From assembly GCA_963695175.1 (NCBI GenBank), contig CAVOGG010000004.1:868001-932000 (forward strand): 64,000 nucleotides of DNA, written 5' to 3'. A program made the translations under genes and the position numbers. The notes below the pieces were generated by a model. That model searched no databases. It was not told where the DNA came from and worked only from the letters and a program-made list of their open reading frames with translations. The stretch comes from Fodinibacter sp963695175 (GTDB lineage Bacteria > Actinomycetota > Actinomycetes > Actinomycetales > Dermatophilaceae). Below are positions 34,246-42,165 of the stretch, in pieces. Each line of letters starts with the position of its first letter. The first letter of the stretch is position 1.

Positions 34246-35034
34246 ATGGACCTCGGGCTGGACGGCAAGGTGGCGGTGGTCACCGGAGCCAGCAAAGGCA
34301 TCGGTCTGGCGGTGACGCGCGCCCTGGTGCAGGAGGGTGCGAGCGTGGTCGCCGGCGCCCGGGCGGTCACCGACGACCTCCGGGCGCTGGTGGCGGACGG
34401 GTACCCGGTGCGGCCCGTGGCCGTCGACCTGACCGACCCGGAGGGGCCCGGCGCGTTGGTCGACCAGGCCCTGACGGCCTTCGGCGGCGTGGACGTGCTC
34501 GTCAACAACGTCGGCGCGGTTCGGCCACGACCGGGCGGGTTCCTCTCGTTGTCCGACGACGACTGGACCTGGTCGCTGCTCATCAACTTCATGGCGGCGG
34601 TTCGGTGCACGCGGGCTGCCGTGCCGCATCTCATCGAGCGTCGCGGCACGATCGTGACGACGTCCTCCGTGAACGCGTTCCTGCCCGACCCGCTGGTCAT
34701 CGACTACAGCGCGGCGAAGGGCGCACTGGCCAACTTCTCCAAGGCGCTGTCGAAGGAGCTCGGTCCCACCGGCGTCCGCGTCAACACGGTCAGCCCCGGG
34801 CCGGTGTCCACCGACCTGTGGCTCGGTGAAGACGGCGTGGCCCGCACCGTCGCCCTGGCCACGGGCAACGCCCCGGATGCCGTCGCGGAGCAGGTGGCCG
34901 CCGGGAGCGTCACCGGGCGGTTCACCACCGCCCAGGAGGTGGCGGACCTCGTCGTCCTGCTGGCCAGCGGTCGCGCCGGCAACGTCACCGGCGCCGACTT
35001 CGTCATCGACGGCGGCCTCGTCCAGACCCTGTGA
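34246..35034 (+). CDS. Short-chain dehydrogenase/reductase
   Basis: 262 residues; strong GGAAGG ribosome site. Cofactor motif TGASKGIG (residues 14-21), NNVG, catalytic Ser in TTSSVN, Tyr and Lys in YSAAKGA, and SPGPVSTD after strand 6, all in order for a classical SDR of the FabG-like type. Arg at the end of strand 2 (GARAV) suggests NADPH preference. Middle gene of the TetR-controlled operon. Confidence 0.94.
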   Translation: MDLGLDGKVAVVTGASKGIGLAVTRALVQEGASVVAGARAVTDDLRALVADGYPVRPVAVDLTDPEGPGALVDQALTAFGGVDVLVNNVGAVRPRPGGFLSLSDDDWTWSLLINFMAAVRCTRAAVPHLIERRGTIVTTSSVNAFLPDPLVIDYSAAKGALANFSKALSKELGPTGVRVNTVSPGPVSTDLWLGEDGVARTVALATGNAPDAVAEQVAAGSVTGRFTTAQEVADLVVLLASGRAGNVTGADFVIDGGLVQTL

Positions 35035-35070
35035 ACCACCCAGCCCACCGCCGAACGAAAGGACACCGAC

Positions 35071-35943
35071 ATGCCTGCCCAGCCCACGAGGACGAGCAGC
35101 CGACCCCGCAGGACCGCGGTGCGCCGGCGACTCCTGGCGGTCGCGGCCCTGCTGGCCGCGTTCGTGGCCGCCGCGCCCGCCCAGGCCGCGGGGCCCCACC
35201 GCGACTCGACCGGCGCAGCCGGTCACGATGCCAAACCGACCGTGGTCCTCGTGCACGGTGCCTGGGCCGACGGCGGCAGCTGGGGCAAGGTCGTGACGCG
35301 GCTGCAGCGGCTGGGCTACCCGGTGCGCGTGCCACCCAACCCGCTGCGCTCCCTGCCCGGTGACTCCGCCACCATCGCCGGCTTCCTCGCCACGATCCCC
35401 GGCCCGGTCGTCCTGGTCGGGCACTCCTACGGCGGCGCCGTCATCACCAACGCTGCCACCGGCAACCCGGCCGTCAAGGCACTCGTCTACGTGAACGCCT
35501 TCGCCCCGGACGAGGGCGAGACCGTGCTGCCGCTCGCCGGCCCCGACTCCGCCCTCGCGGTCGACCCCACCACCGTGTTCGACTTCGTGCCCTACCCGGG
35601 CGCCCCGGCCGGCGATGTCGACCTGTACCTCAAGCGAGACGTCTTCCTGACCTCGTTCGCGAACGGAGTACCGGCCCGGCAGGCCGCAGCGCTGTACGCC
35701 ACCCAGCGGCCCATCACCGCCAGCGCCGGCAACCAGCCGTCGGGTGTCCCGGCCTGGAAGACCATCCCGTCCTGGTACGTGCTCGGCACCCAGGACCTCA
35801 TCATCCCGCCGTCGGCGCAACGGTTCATGGCCACCCGCGCCGGGTCGACCATCGTCAAGGTCAGGGCCGGCCACCTCGCGCCGGTCTCGGACCCCAAGGA
35901 CGTGACGAACGTGATCGTGCAGGCCGCCCGCGCCACCGGCTAG
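35071..35943 (+). CDS. Secreted alpha/beta hydrolase
   Basis: 290 residues; AAAGGA eight bases upstream of ATG. Signal peptide: RRTAVRRR then LLAVAALLAAFVAAAPAQA (cleavage near residue 39); the twin arginines leave open Tat or Sec export. Mature enzyme: LVHGAWADGGSW, GHSYGG with the nucleophile Ser, acid in LGTQDLIIP and His in RAGHLAP. This is the esterase/salicylate-esterase-like subgroup. Last gene of the TetR-controlled operon. Confidence 0.93.
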   Translation: MPAQPTRTSSRPRRTAVRRRLLAVAALLAAFVAAAPAQAAGPHRDSTGAAGHDAKPTVVLVHGAWADGGSWGKVVTRLQRLGYPVRVPPNPLRSLPGDSATIAGFLATIPGPVVLVGHSYGGAVITNAATGNPAVKALVYVNAFAPDEGETVLPLAGPDSALAVDPTTVFDFVPYPGAPAGDVDLYLKRDVFLTSFANGVPARQAAALYATQRPITASAGNQPSGVPAWKTIPSWYVLGTQDLIIPPSAQRFMATRAGSTIVKVRAGHLAPVSDPKDVTNVIVQAARATG

Positions 35944-35968
35944 TCGCCCGTGTGCGCGCCGCTGCGGG

Positions 35969-37012
35969 TCAGAGCTCGGCGCGAAGGAGGGACGCAGCGC
36001 CCGCCATGGAGCGCATCTTCCCCTCGGCACTCGCGCGGGGGAGGTACTTCATCCCGCAGTCGGTGGCGATGGTGATCCGGTCCGGCGCGACATACGGGAA
36101 GGCTCGGCGCACCCGGTCGGCGACGACCTCCGCGGACTCGACCTCGTGGTCGGACAGGTCGATGACGCCCAGGATGATGGTCTTGTCGCTGAGGTCCTTC
36201 AGCACGCCCAGGTCGAGACCCGACTGTGCGGTCTCGATCGAGATCTGGTCGGCGGGGCAGCCCGCCAGCTCGGGGAGGAAGGAGTACCCCTCGGGCCGCT
36301 CGTGGATGATCGCGGCGTAGCCGAAGCAGATGTGGACAGCGGTCGTGCCGGTGACGCCGTCGAGCGCGGCGTTGAGCGCGGCGAGGCCGTACTCGCGGGC
36401 CGCCTCGGGCCGTGCCTGCATGTACGGCTCGTCGATCTGGACCAGGTCGGCGCCGGCGGCGTGCAGGTCCTTGATCTCGGCGTTGACCGCGGCGGCGTAC
36501 GCCATGGCCGCCGACGCAAGATCGGGGTAGTGGTCGTTCTGTGCCTGCTGCGACATCGTGAACGGGCCGGGCACGGTCATCTTCACCCGGTGGTCGGTGT
36601 TCGCCCTCAGGAACTCCACGTCGCGCACGCCCACGGGTCGCGGCCGGACGATCGGTCCGGCGATCCGCGGCACCGGGTTCGGATGCCCGCTGCGATCGAG
36701 GGCGGTGCCGGGGTTGTCGATGTCGACGCCCTCGAGCGCGGTGGCGAAGTGGTTGCTGTACGACTCCCGCCGCATCTCGCCGTCGGTGATGATGTCGAGC
36801 CCCGCCTCCTCCTGGGCGCGGATCGCCAACACCGTGGCGTCATCCTGCGCCTGCTGGAGGTGCTCCGGCTCGACCCGCCACAGCTCCTTCGCGCGCACCC
36901 GCGGAGGAAAGCGATCGGCGAGCCTGGCCCGGTCGATCAACCAGTCCGGCTGGGCGTAGCTGCCCACCAGCGAGGTCGGCAGGATCGGGAACGGCGTCGA
37001 TGTCGCGGTCAC
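35969..37012 (-). CDS. Cobalamin-independent methionine synthase-like (core MetE)
   Basis: 347 residues, equal to only the C-terminal catalytic barrel of full-length MetE (about 750). The four zinc ligands are present: His227 and Cys229 in VHICFGY, Glu260 in SIETAQSG and Cys319 in TDCGMKYL; IDEPYMQ supplies the substrate-side Asp/Glu. Single-domain MetE-like proteins of this kind can use simpler methyl donors than polyglutamyl methyl-folate, or have other roles; the donor here is unknown. Start GTG 37012, no strong ribosome site. A large hairpin lies just upstream. Confidence 0.92.
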   Translation of the reverse strand: MTATSTPFPILPTSLVGSYAQPDWLIDRARLADRFPPRVRAKELWRVEPEHLQQAQDDATVLAIRAQEEAGLDIITDGEMRRESYSNHFATALEGVDIDNPGTALDRSGHPNPVPRIAGPIVRPRPVGVRDVEFLRANTDHRVKMTVPGPFTMSQQAQNDHYPDLASAAMAYAAAVNAEIKDLHAAGADLVQIDEPYMQARPEAAREYGLAALNAALDGVTGTTAVHICFGYAAIIHERPEGYSFLPELAGCPADQISIETAQSGLDLGVLKDLSDKTIILGVIDLSDHEVESAEVVADRVRRAFPYVAPDRITIATDCGMKYLPRASAEGKMRSMAGAASLLRAEL

Positions 37013-37053
37013 GGATGTGACTCTAGGACCGTCGGCGCCGGGACGCGATGGAA

Positions 37054-37099
37054 CCTTCGGGGTATCGCGGACCGGGCTGGGGCCGCGACACCCCGAAGG
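37054..37099 (-). terminator. Large hairpin after the beta-propeller gene
   Basis: CCTTCGGGGT (37054-37063) pairs with 37090-37099, one mismatch, then TCGCGG (65-70) pairs with CCGCGA (83-88): 16 base pairs, 12-base loop. It starts eight bases past the stop of the gene ending at 37108 and separates it from the MetE-like gene. Confidence 0.78.
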
Positions 37100-37107
37100 G
37101 CCGAACG

Positions 37108-38958
37108 TCAGCCAGTGGTGGCGGCGCCGTAGATGTCCTGGTCGAGACCGCCCTCATTGGGGCAGGTGTCGGCCGACCAGACACCGGCGGCGTCCTGGGT
37201 GCGGCACTGGTGGACGTCGAATCCTTCACCGCCGGCGTTGCGCGGGTCGTCCCCGGGCACGACCTGTCGGGTGTCGGTCCAGGTGTTGAAGGCGAACGAT
37301 CCCACGGAGGAGACGTAGTTGTAGTCGCCGTGGAACGGGACCTGCCGGTCGCCGAACATCTCGAAGTTCGGCATCTGGCTGCTGCCGGAGAGCCGTGCGA
37401 GCGCCCAGCTGGTGCCGCCGTTGGTCGACGACGCGGCGTACGTGTCGAGGCCGTTCGTTGCCGCTGCGAAGCCGGCTGCATCGCGGACCGCGCCGTTGTT
37501 GCCGGGCGGGTACTGGACGCTGTAGGCCGGGTCGTTGCGGCTGTCGTGCCACACCGCGTGGAGGACTCCGCCGTCGGCGTTGATGTCGGGGAAGAACTGG
37601 TGTCCGCGGGCCGTGGGGGCGAGCAGCCTGGGTGTGGTCCAGGTGGCTCCGGAGAGCGTGGCGAAGTAGATCCCGCCCTGACCCACGCGCAGGGTGGTGC
37701 CCAGCGGGTCGGCGGTGTTGTACGTGGTCTGCGACGCCTGCTCGGTGCCGGGAATGGTCGCGTCGAAGACCAGGTACACGTTCTGGCTCGTCGACTTGGG
37801 GTCCGCGGTGATCCGCGGCTGGCTGTCGTGGCGGAAGAAGACGAACCCGCTCTGGCAGACGAACGGCCCGGATCCGCAGTCGCGGCTGTCGCCGACCGAC
37901 TCCTCACCGGCCTCGGACTCCGGGCCATCGGCGTTCAGGAAGGCCCGTTCGTGCGCCAGCTCGGCCGCCTCGGGGTCGCCGGCTGAGTCGGCGGCGTCGT
38001 AGGGCTCGAACTGCGCTGCCGTGGCCGCCTTGCTGAAGGTCGCCCCGCCGTCGGTGGAGACGACGTACTGGATCGAGCTCTCCTGGTGCCCTCGGGCGGA
38101 GTCGAACTGGCGGTAGGCGACGTACAGGGTGCCGTTGCTGGTCACCGCGATGTCGGCGAACTGGACGTCCTTGGACCCGGTGGAGATCTTCGCGGGGTGG
38201 CTGAACGTGGCACCGTGGTCGGTGGAGCGGACGAACTGGATCGAGTTGTTGCCGTTGATGCCCTGGAAGAGGCTCCAGGCCGCGTACACGTTGCCCTGGT
38301 GAGGGCTGTTCACGCCGCGGTCGACCTCGATGGACGTCTTGTCGTTGAACCGGCCGTTCAACGCCGGGCCTGCCTTGCCCACGATGAGTGTGCGGACGTA
38401 GTGGGCGGCGTCCTGGTCGTAGGTGGCGACCCAGACGTCGCCGTTCTGTGGTGCTGCGCGGTTGAAGGCGTTGCCCATGTAGAAGAGCCGGCCCTGCAGG
38501 TCCCAGGCCTGGACCGGGTCACCGGCGTTCGTGGTACCGCGTTGGTGCAGTGGGCTGGCCAGTCCCTCGGGCGAGCTGTCGGTCGGGTAGCCGGGCAGCA
38601 GGCTGTCCACCCAGGTCGCTCCGGAGTTCTCGCTGCGGTAGAGGCCTGTCCAGGTTCCCCCGGCCAGTTCGACCGTGCAGTAGTCGTTGGACCCGGCCAC
38701 GACCACGGTGGGAGTGCGGGCGTCGACCGCGGTGGAGGGTTCGTTCTGCTGTCGCCTGTTGGCGCCGCAGGCGGTGATCGCGTCGCCCGGCGTGGGTGCG
38801 CGTCCGTTGGCCTTGACGTAGGCGGCGTCCACGGTGACCGGTATGTCGGTCCGGACGACGGTCGAGGCCTGCGCGCTCAGCAGTGCCGGCCCCAACGCCA
38901 GGGCACTCGCCGAGACAACCGAAGCTGCGATCAGGCTGAACTTGTGGGGGTGACGCAT
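37108..38958 (-). CDS. Secreted Asp-box (BNR) beta-propeller protein
   Basis: 616 residues from ATG 38958 (AGGAGGAGGA upstream). Signal peptide at 1-31 (LIAASVVSASALALGPALLS). At least four Asp-box motifs: SENSGATW, STDHGATF, STDGGATF and STNGGTSW, typical of sialidase-fold propellers. The catalytic Arg triad and Tyr/Glu of true sialidases are not evident, so glycosidase activity should not be assumed. Several Cys are present, including CGSGPFVCQSG. Probably extracellular; function unknown. Ends at a strong hairpin. Confidence 0.88.
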   Translation of the reverse strand: MRHPHKFSLIAASVVSASALALGPALLSAQASTVVRTDIPVTVDAAYVKANGRAPTPGDAITACGANRRQQNEPSTAVDARTPTVVVAGSNDYCTVELAGGTWTGLYRSENSGATWVDSLLPGYPTDSSPEGLASPLHQRGTTNAGDPVQAWDLQGRLFYMGNAFNRAAPQNGDVWVATYDQDAAHYVRTLIVGKAGPALNGRFNDKTSIEVDRGVNSPHQGNVYAAWSLFQGINGNNSIQFVRSTDHGATFSHPAKISTGSKDVQFADIAVTSNGTLYVAYRQFDSARGHQESSIQYVVSTDGGATFSKAATAAQFEPYDAADSAGDPEAAELAHERAFLNADGPESEAGEESVGDSRDCGSGPFVCQSGFVFFRHDSQPRITADPKSTSQNVYLVFDATIPGTEQASQTTYNTADPLGTTLRVGQGGIYFATLSGATWTTPRLLAPTARGHQFFPDINADGGVLHAVWHDSRNDPAYSVQYPPGNNGAVRDAAGFAAATNGLDTYAASSTNGGTSWALARLSGSSQMPNFEMFGDRQVPFHGDYNYVSSVGSFAFNTWTDTRQVVPGDDPRNAGGEGFDVHQCRTQDAAGVWSADTCPNEGGLDQDIYGAATTG

Positions 38959-39175
38959 CACGTCCTCCTCCTCGCGCCGCTCGGCGCGCGGTGACGTGCC
39001 GGCCCGGTGCGGTCGGCAAGGCCTGCCCCGGTACCCGGTCGAGCCCGGGGACACCACCGGCGGACTCAGGTGTGCGACGAGCCCGCCAGCAAGGCCACTT
39101 TGGCACTGGCGGTACCCGGGGGCAAGGCACGCCGACGACCTTCGCGCGGGTCCCGACGTCGCCGGGCAGCGGTGC

Positions 39176-39376
39176 CTAGTCCGGAAGTCGCCTCATCGCC
39201 ACGACGACGAGGCCGAGGTCATCGAGTCGTGCCAGGAGGGTCAGGACGTCCGCCTCGTCCTGGACCGACCCGAACAGCGACGTGCCGCCGGTGGGGAACG
39301 AGCAGGAGGACAGCTCGGGGAGCTCCGCCGCAGCGGCATCGGACACCGCGTCCCGAACGATGAACTCGTACCGCAT
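39176..39376 (-). CDS. Conserved 66-residue hypothetical protein
   Basis: ATG 39376 with GAAGGG seven bases upstream. The sequence begins MRYEFIVRDAVSDAAAAELP, has a central PTGGTSLFGSV and ends LDDLGLVVVAMRRLPD. This small protein pattern (a ferredoxin-like alpha/beta unit) recurs in many actinobacterial genomes as an uncharacterised protein. It is separated from xylA by a strong hairpin and from the propeller gene by about 220 bp, so it is likely its own transcript. Confidence 0.78.
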   Translation of the reverse strand: MRYEFIVRDAVSDAAAAELPELSSCSFPTGGTSLFGSVQDEADVLTLLARLDDLGLVVVAMRRLPD

Positions 39377-39447
39377 GCACAGACCCTTCACGACGACCGA
39401 GGCGCACTTTCGGGCCTGTCGCCGCTGAGGATGGCACGGGCAGGTGC

Positions 39448-39485
39448 CCGGCCGGGTGCGTTTGACGGTGAACGCACCCGGCCGG
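39448..39485 (-). terminator. Hairpin terminator after xylA
   Basis: CCGGCCGGGTGCGTT (39448-39462) and its complement at 39471-39485 make a perfect 15-bp stem with an 8-base loop, 64 bases beyond the xylA stop. Confidence 0.8.
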
Positions 39486-39548
39486 CACGGCCGGGGCTCA
39501 GGCACCTCTCAGGACCTGCGGCCCTGCGTCGGTGCCCGTGGGGCAGGT

Positions 39549-40727
39549 TCAGCCGATGAGGTGTTCGAGGGCGAGCTGGTTGAGGCGGACGAAGCCGTAG
39601 TCGCGTTCGGCGGCCTTGTCGGGGTCGAACCCGTCGTCGGTGGCCAGGAAGTCGGTCAGGGACTCGCCGGCGTCCAGGGTGGGCTGGGCCAGGTCGTACA
39701 CCCCGGCGTAGGCCATCGCGTCCTGCACGCGCGGGTCGGCGCGGAACGCCGTGGCCTTGTCGGCCAGCAGCAGGTAGGTGGACATGCAGGCCTTGGCGGA
39801 CTCCCACACCCCTTCCATGTGCTCGGTGCGCGAGGGCTTGTAGTCGAAGTGCCGCGGCCCGGTGTAGCGGGGCGCGTCGGGGTAGCCGGGGAAGCCGTTC
39901 TCGATCAGGTCGACGGTGAAGAACGCCGAGGTCAGGTCGCCGTGGCCGAAGACCAGGTCCTGGTCGTACTTCAGCCCGCGCTGGCCGTTGAGGTCGATGT
40001 GGAACAGCTTGTCGGACCACAGCGCCTGGCCCAGGGCGTGGGTGTAGTTCAGGTTGGCCATCTGCTCGTGCCCGGTCTCGGGGTTCAACCCGACGATGTC
40101 ACCGTGCTCGAGCTCGGCGATCAGCGCCAGGGCGTGCCCGAGGGTGGGCAGGAAGATGTCACCGCGCGGCTCGTTCGGCTTGGGCTCCAACGCGATCCGT
40201 AGGTCGTAGCCCTGCGCCTTGATGTACCCCGCGACGGTGTCCAGGCCCTCCTTGTACCGCTCCATCGCCGCGTACACGTCCTTGGACCCGTCGTACTCAC
40301 TGCCCTCGCGGCCACCCCACATCACGAACGTGCTCGCACCCATCTGCGCGGCCAGGTCCACTGCCCGCAGCACCTTGCGCAGCCCGAACCGGCGCACCCC
40401 CCGGTCGTTGGAGGTCAGCCCACCATCCTTGAACACCGGGTGGCTGAAGGTGTTCGTGGTGACCATCTCGATGACCAGCCCCGCCGCGTCGGTGGCTCCC
40501 TTGAACCGGTCGACGATCTTCTGCTTCGTCGCCTCGTCGGCGTCGAACGGGAACACGTCGTTGTCATGGAAGGTCACTCCCCACGCACCCAGATCGGCCA
40601 GGCGCTCCGCGTACTCCCACGGGTCCAAGGCCGGCCGCGACGCCGACCCGAACGGGTCCACCCCCAACCAACCGACCGTCCAGAGGCCGAACGAGAACTT
40701 GTCCTGCGGGGTGGGCTGACGAACCAC
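39549..40727 (-). CDS. xylA: Xylose isomerase
   Basis: 392 residues from GTG 40727 (AGGAG just upstream). Interconverts D-xylose and D-xylulose (and glucose/fructose). Residue numbers match the Streptomyces enzyme: His54 and Asp57 in FHDNDVFP, Glu181 and Lys183 in ALEPKPNEP, then NPETGHEQ, DLNGQRG and the DYKPSRTE motif. Length is normal for the class I (actinobacterial) type. The frame is open upstream to 40913 but that covers the promoter. xylB and transport genes are not adjacent. Divergent from a ROK regulator that probably controls it. Confidence 0.97.
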   Translation of the reverse strand: MVRQPTPQDKFSFGLWTVGWLGVDPFGSASRPALDPWEYAERLADLGAWGVTFHDNDVFPFDADEATKQKIVDRFKGATDAAGLVIEMVTTNTFSHPVFKDGGLTSNDRGVRRFGLRKVLRAVDLAAQMGASTFVMWGGREGSEYDGSKDVYAAMERYKEGLDTVAGYIKAQGYDLRIALEPKPNEPRGDIFLPTLGHALALIAELEHGDIVGLNPETGHEQMANLNYTHALGQALWSDKLFHIDLNGQRGLKYDQDLVFGHGDLTSAFFTVDLIENGFPGYPDAPRYTGPRHFDYKPSRTEHMEGVWESAKACMSTYLLLADKATAFRADPRVQDAMAYAGVYDLAQPTLDAGESLTDFLATDDGFDPDKAAERDYGFVRLNQLALEHLIG

Positions 40728-40760
40728 GGCTGTCTCCTGAGGGGTTTTGTTGTTCTGTGA

Positions 40761-40789
40761 AACATATTGCTCCGACGGAACACTGTCAA
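40761..40789 (-). promoter_or_regulatory. xylA promoter with operator-like repeat
   Basis: On the minus strand, TTGACA (40784-40789), 17 bases, TATGTT (40761-40766): a near-consensus promoter 34 bases before the GTG. The -10 box lies inside GAAACATAT (40759-40767, plus-strand reading), which recurs at 40869-40877. Confidence 0.8.
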
Positions 40790-40868
40790 GCCGTTGGGGG
40801 CGGTCGGCCCCCGCCCTTCGGTGGCTCGAGCGGTGCGCGCGCCACCCCCATCCAATTTGTTTGGCAGC

Positions 40869-40897
40869 GAAACATATGGGTGGTCCTCGCCTATGCT
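40869..40897 (+). promoter_or_regulatory. Promoter and operator-like repeat of the ROK gene
   Basis: Second GAAACATAT (40869-40877) falls where the -35 box should be, 17 bases before TATGCT (40892-40897). The GTG start at 40904 is six bases after the -10 box, so the transcript is probably leaderless. Confidence 0.68.
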
Positions 40898-40903
40898 GCA
40901 CGC

Positions 40904-42139
40904 GTGTCGTCACCCGAACCCGGGCGGTCGGTCCTGGCCTCTGACCGAGGCGCAGGCCCGACCGGAGCCCGGCAGTCGACGTTGCGGGCCAGCAACCTGA
41001 GCCTGGTCGCCCGCACCGTCATCGCCTCGTCGACGCCGCTGTCGCGTTCGGGCGTGGCCGGGCGGACGTCGATGACCAGGTCGACGGCGTCCCGGCTGGT
41101 CGATGAGCTGGTGGCCGGGGGTGTGCTCGCAGAGCTCGAACCACCGGTGGTGAGCGGCCCGGGTCGACCGTCGATCCCCCTCGGGCCGGGTGGCCGGCTG
41201 GCTGCCCTGGGGCTGCAGGTGAACACGGGCTACCTGGCGGCGCGGGTCATCGACCTGCGGGGGCGGGTCATCTCGGAGCAGATGGACGTCGACGACTTCA
41301 TGGACAGCGAGCCGCGCGAAACCCTGCAGCGGCTGGCGGGTCTGGGCGAGGCCGTGCTGGCTGGGGTGCCGAGCAGTGTCCGCCTCGTGGGTGCGGGCCT
41401 GGCGCTGCCTGGAGTCGTGTCGGTGGACTCGGGCCGGCTGTTGCTCGCACCCAACCTCGGCTGGTCGGACATCCATCCCGGCCCGCTGCTGGGGGAGGGG
41501 GCGCTGCGGGGGATCGCGGTGCGGATCGGCAACGAGGCCGACCTCGCTGCTCGGACGGTCGCCGAGCTCGCGCCGGGGCGGCCGGCGGCCCTGTCCGACT
41601 TCATCTACATCTCCGGGGAGAGCGGCATCGGGGGGGCCGCCGTCGTCGACGGCCGGGTCATGACGAGCCGCCACGGGTGGGCGGGCGAGATCGGCCACGT
41701 CTGCGTGGACCCGCAGGGCCCCCGGTGCCGGTGTGGTTCGACGGGTTGCCTGGAGACCTATGCCGGACGCGACGCGATCCTTGCGGATGCCGGGCTCCCG
41801 CCCGGGTCGTCGCCGAGCCTGCTCGTGGATCGGGCGCGAGCCGGAGACGAACGGGCCGAGCAGGCGGTGGTTCGGGCTGCGACGGCGCTGGGGGTGGCGC
41901 TGGCCAGCGTCGTCAACGTCCTCGACATCCCGGCGATCGTGCTCGGAGGCCACCTCGGCGTGATCTCGGAGCTCCTGCGGCCCGAGCTCGAGCGACAGCT
42001 TCGGGCTCGCGTGGTCTCGTCCCGCTGGGTGGCCCCGACGATCGCCACGGCGCCCGCGGACGACGCGCCCGGTGCGACCGGAGCAGCCATGCTCGAGCTG
42101 GACACGGTGCTGGCGGCGCCGGCAGGCTGGCTCGGCTAG
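40904..42139 (+). CDS. ROK-family transcriptional regulator (XylR-like)
   Basis: 411 residues from GTG 40904. N-terminal winged helix (residues about 25-85: RASNLSLVARTVI, SMTRSTASRLVDELVAGGVL), then a ROK sugar-kinase-like domain with GRPSIPL, GLALPGVVSVDSG, the sugar/zinc site GEIGHVCVDPQGPRCRCGST followed by GCLE (the C-x-C-G-x-x-G-C zinc signature) and LGGHLG. Regulators of this type bind xylose or related sugars and repress xyl genes. Control of xylA is inferred from divergence and the repeated GAAACATAT in both promoters. Confidence 0.94.
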   Translation: MSSPEPGRSVLASDRGAGPTGARQSTLRASNLSLVARTVIASSTPLSRSGVAGRTSMTRSTASRLVDELVAGGVLAELEPPVVSGPGRPSIPLGPGGRLAALGLQVNTGYLAARVIDLRGRVISEQMDVDDFMDSEPRETLQRLAGLGEAVLAGVPSSVRLVGAGLALPGVVSVDSGRLLLAPNLGWSDIHPGPLLGEGALRGIAVRIGNEADLAARTVAELAPGRPAALSDFIYISGESGIGGAAVVDGRVMTSRHGWAGEIGHVCVDPQGPRCRCGSTGCLETYAGRDAILADAGLPPGSSPSLLVDRARAGDERAEQAVVRAATALGVALASVVNVLDIPAIVLGGHLGVISELLRPELERQLRARVVSSRWVAPTIATAPADDAPGATGAAMLELDTVLAAPAGWLG

Positions 42140-42165
42140 CACCGCAGCCGCAACGAGCCGAGCGG

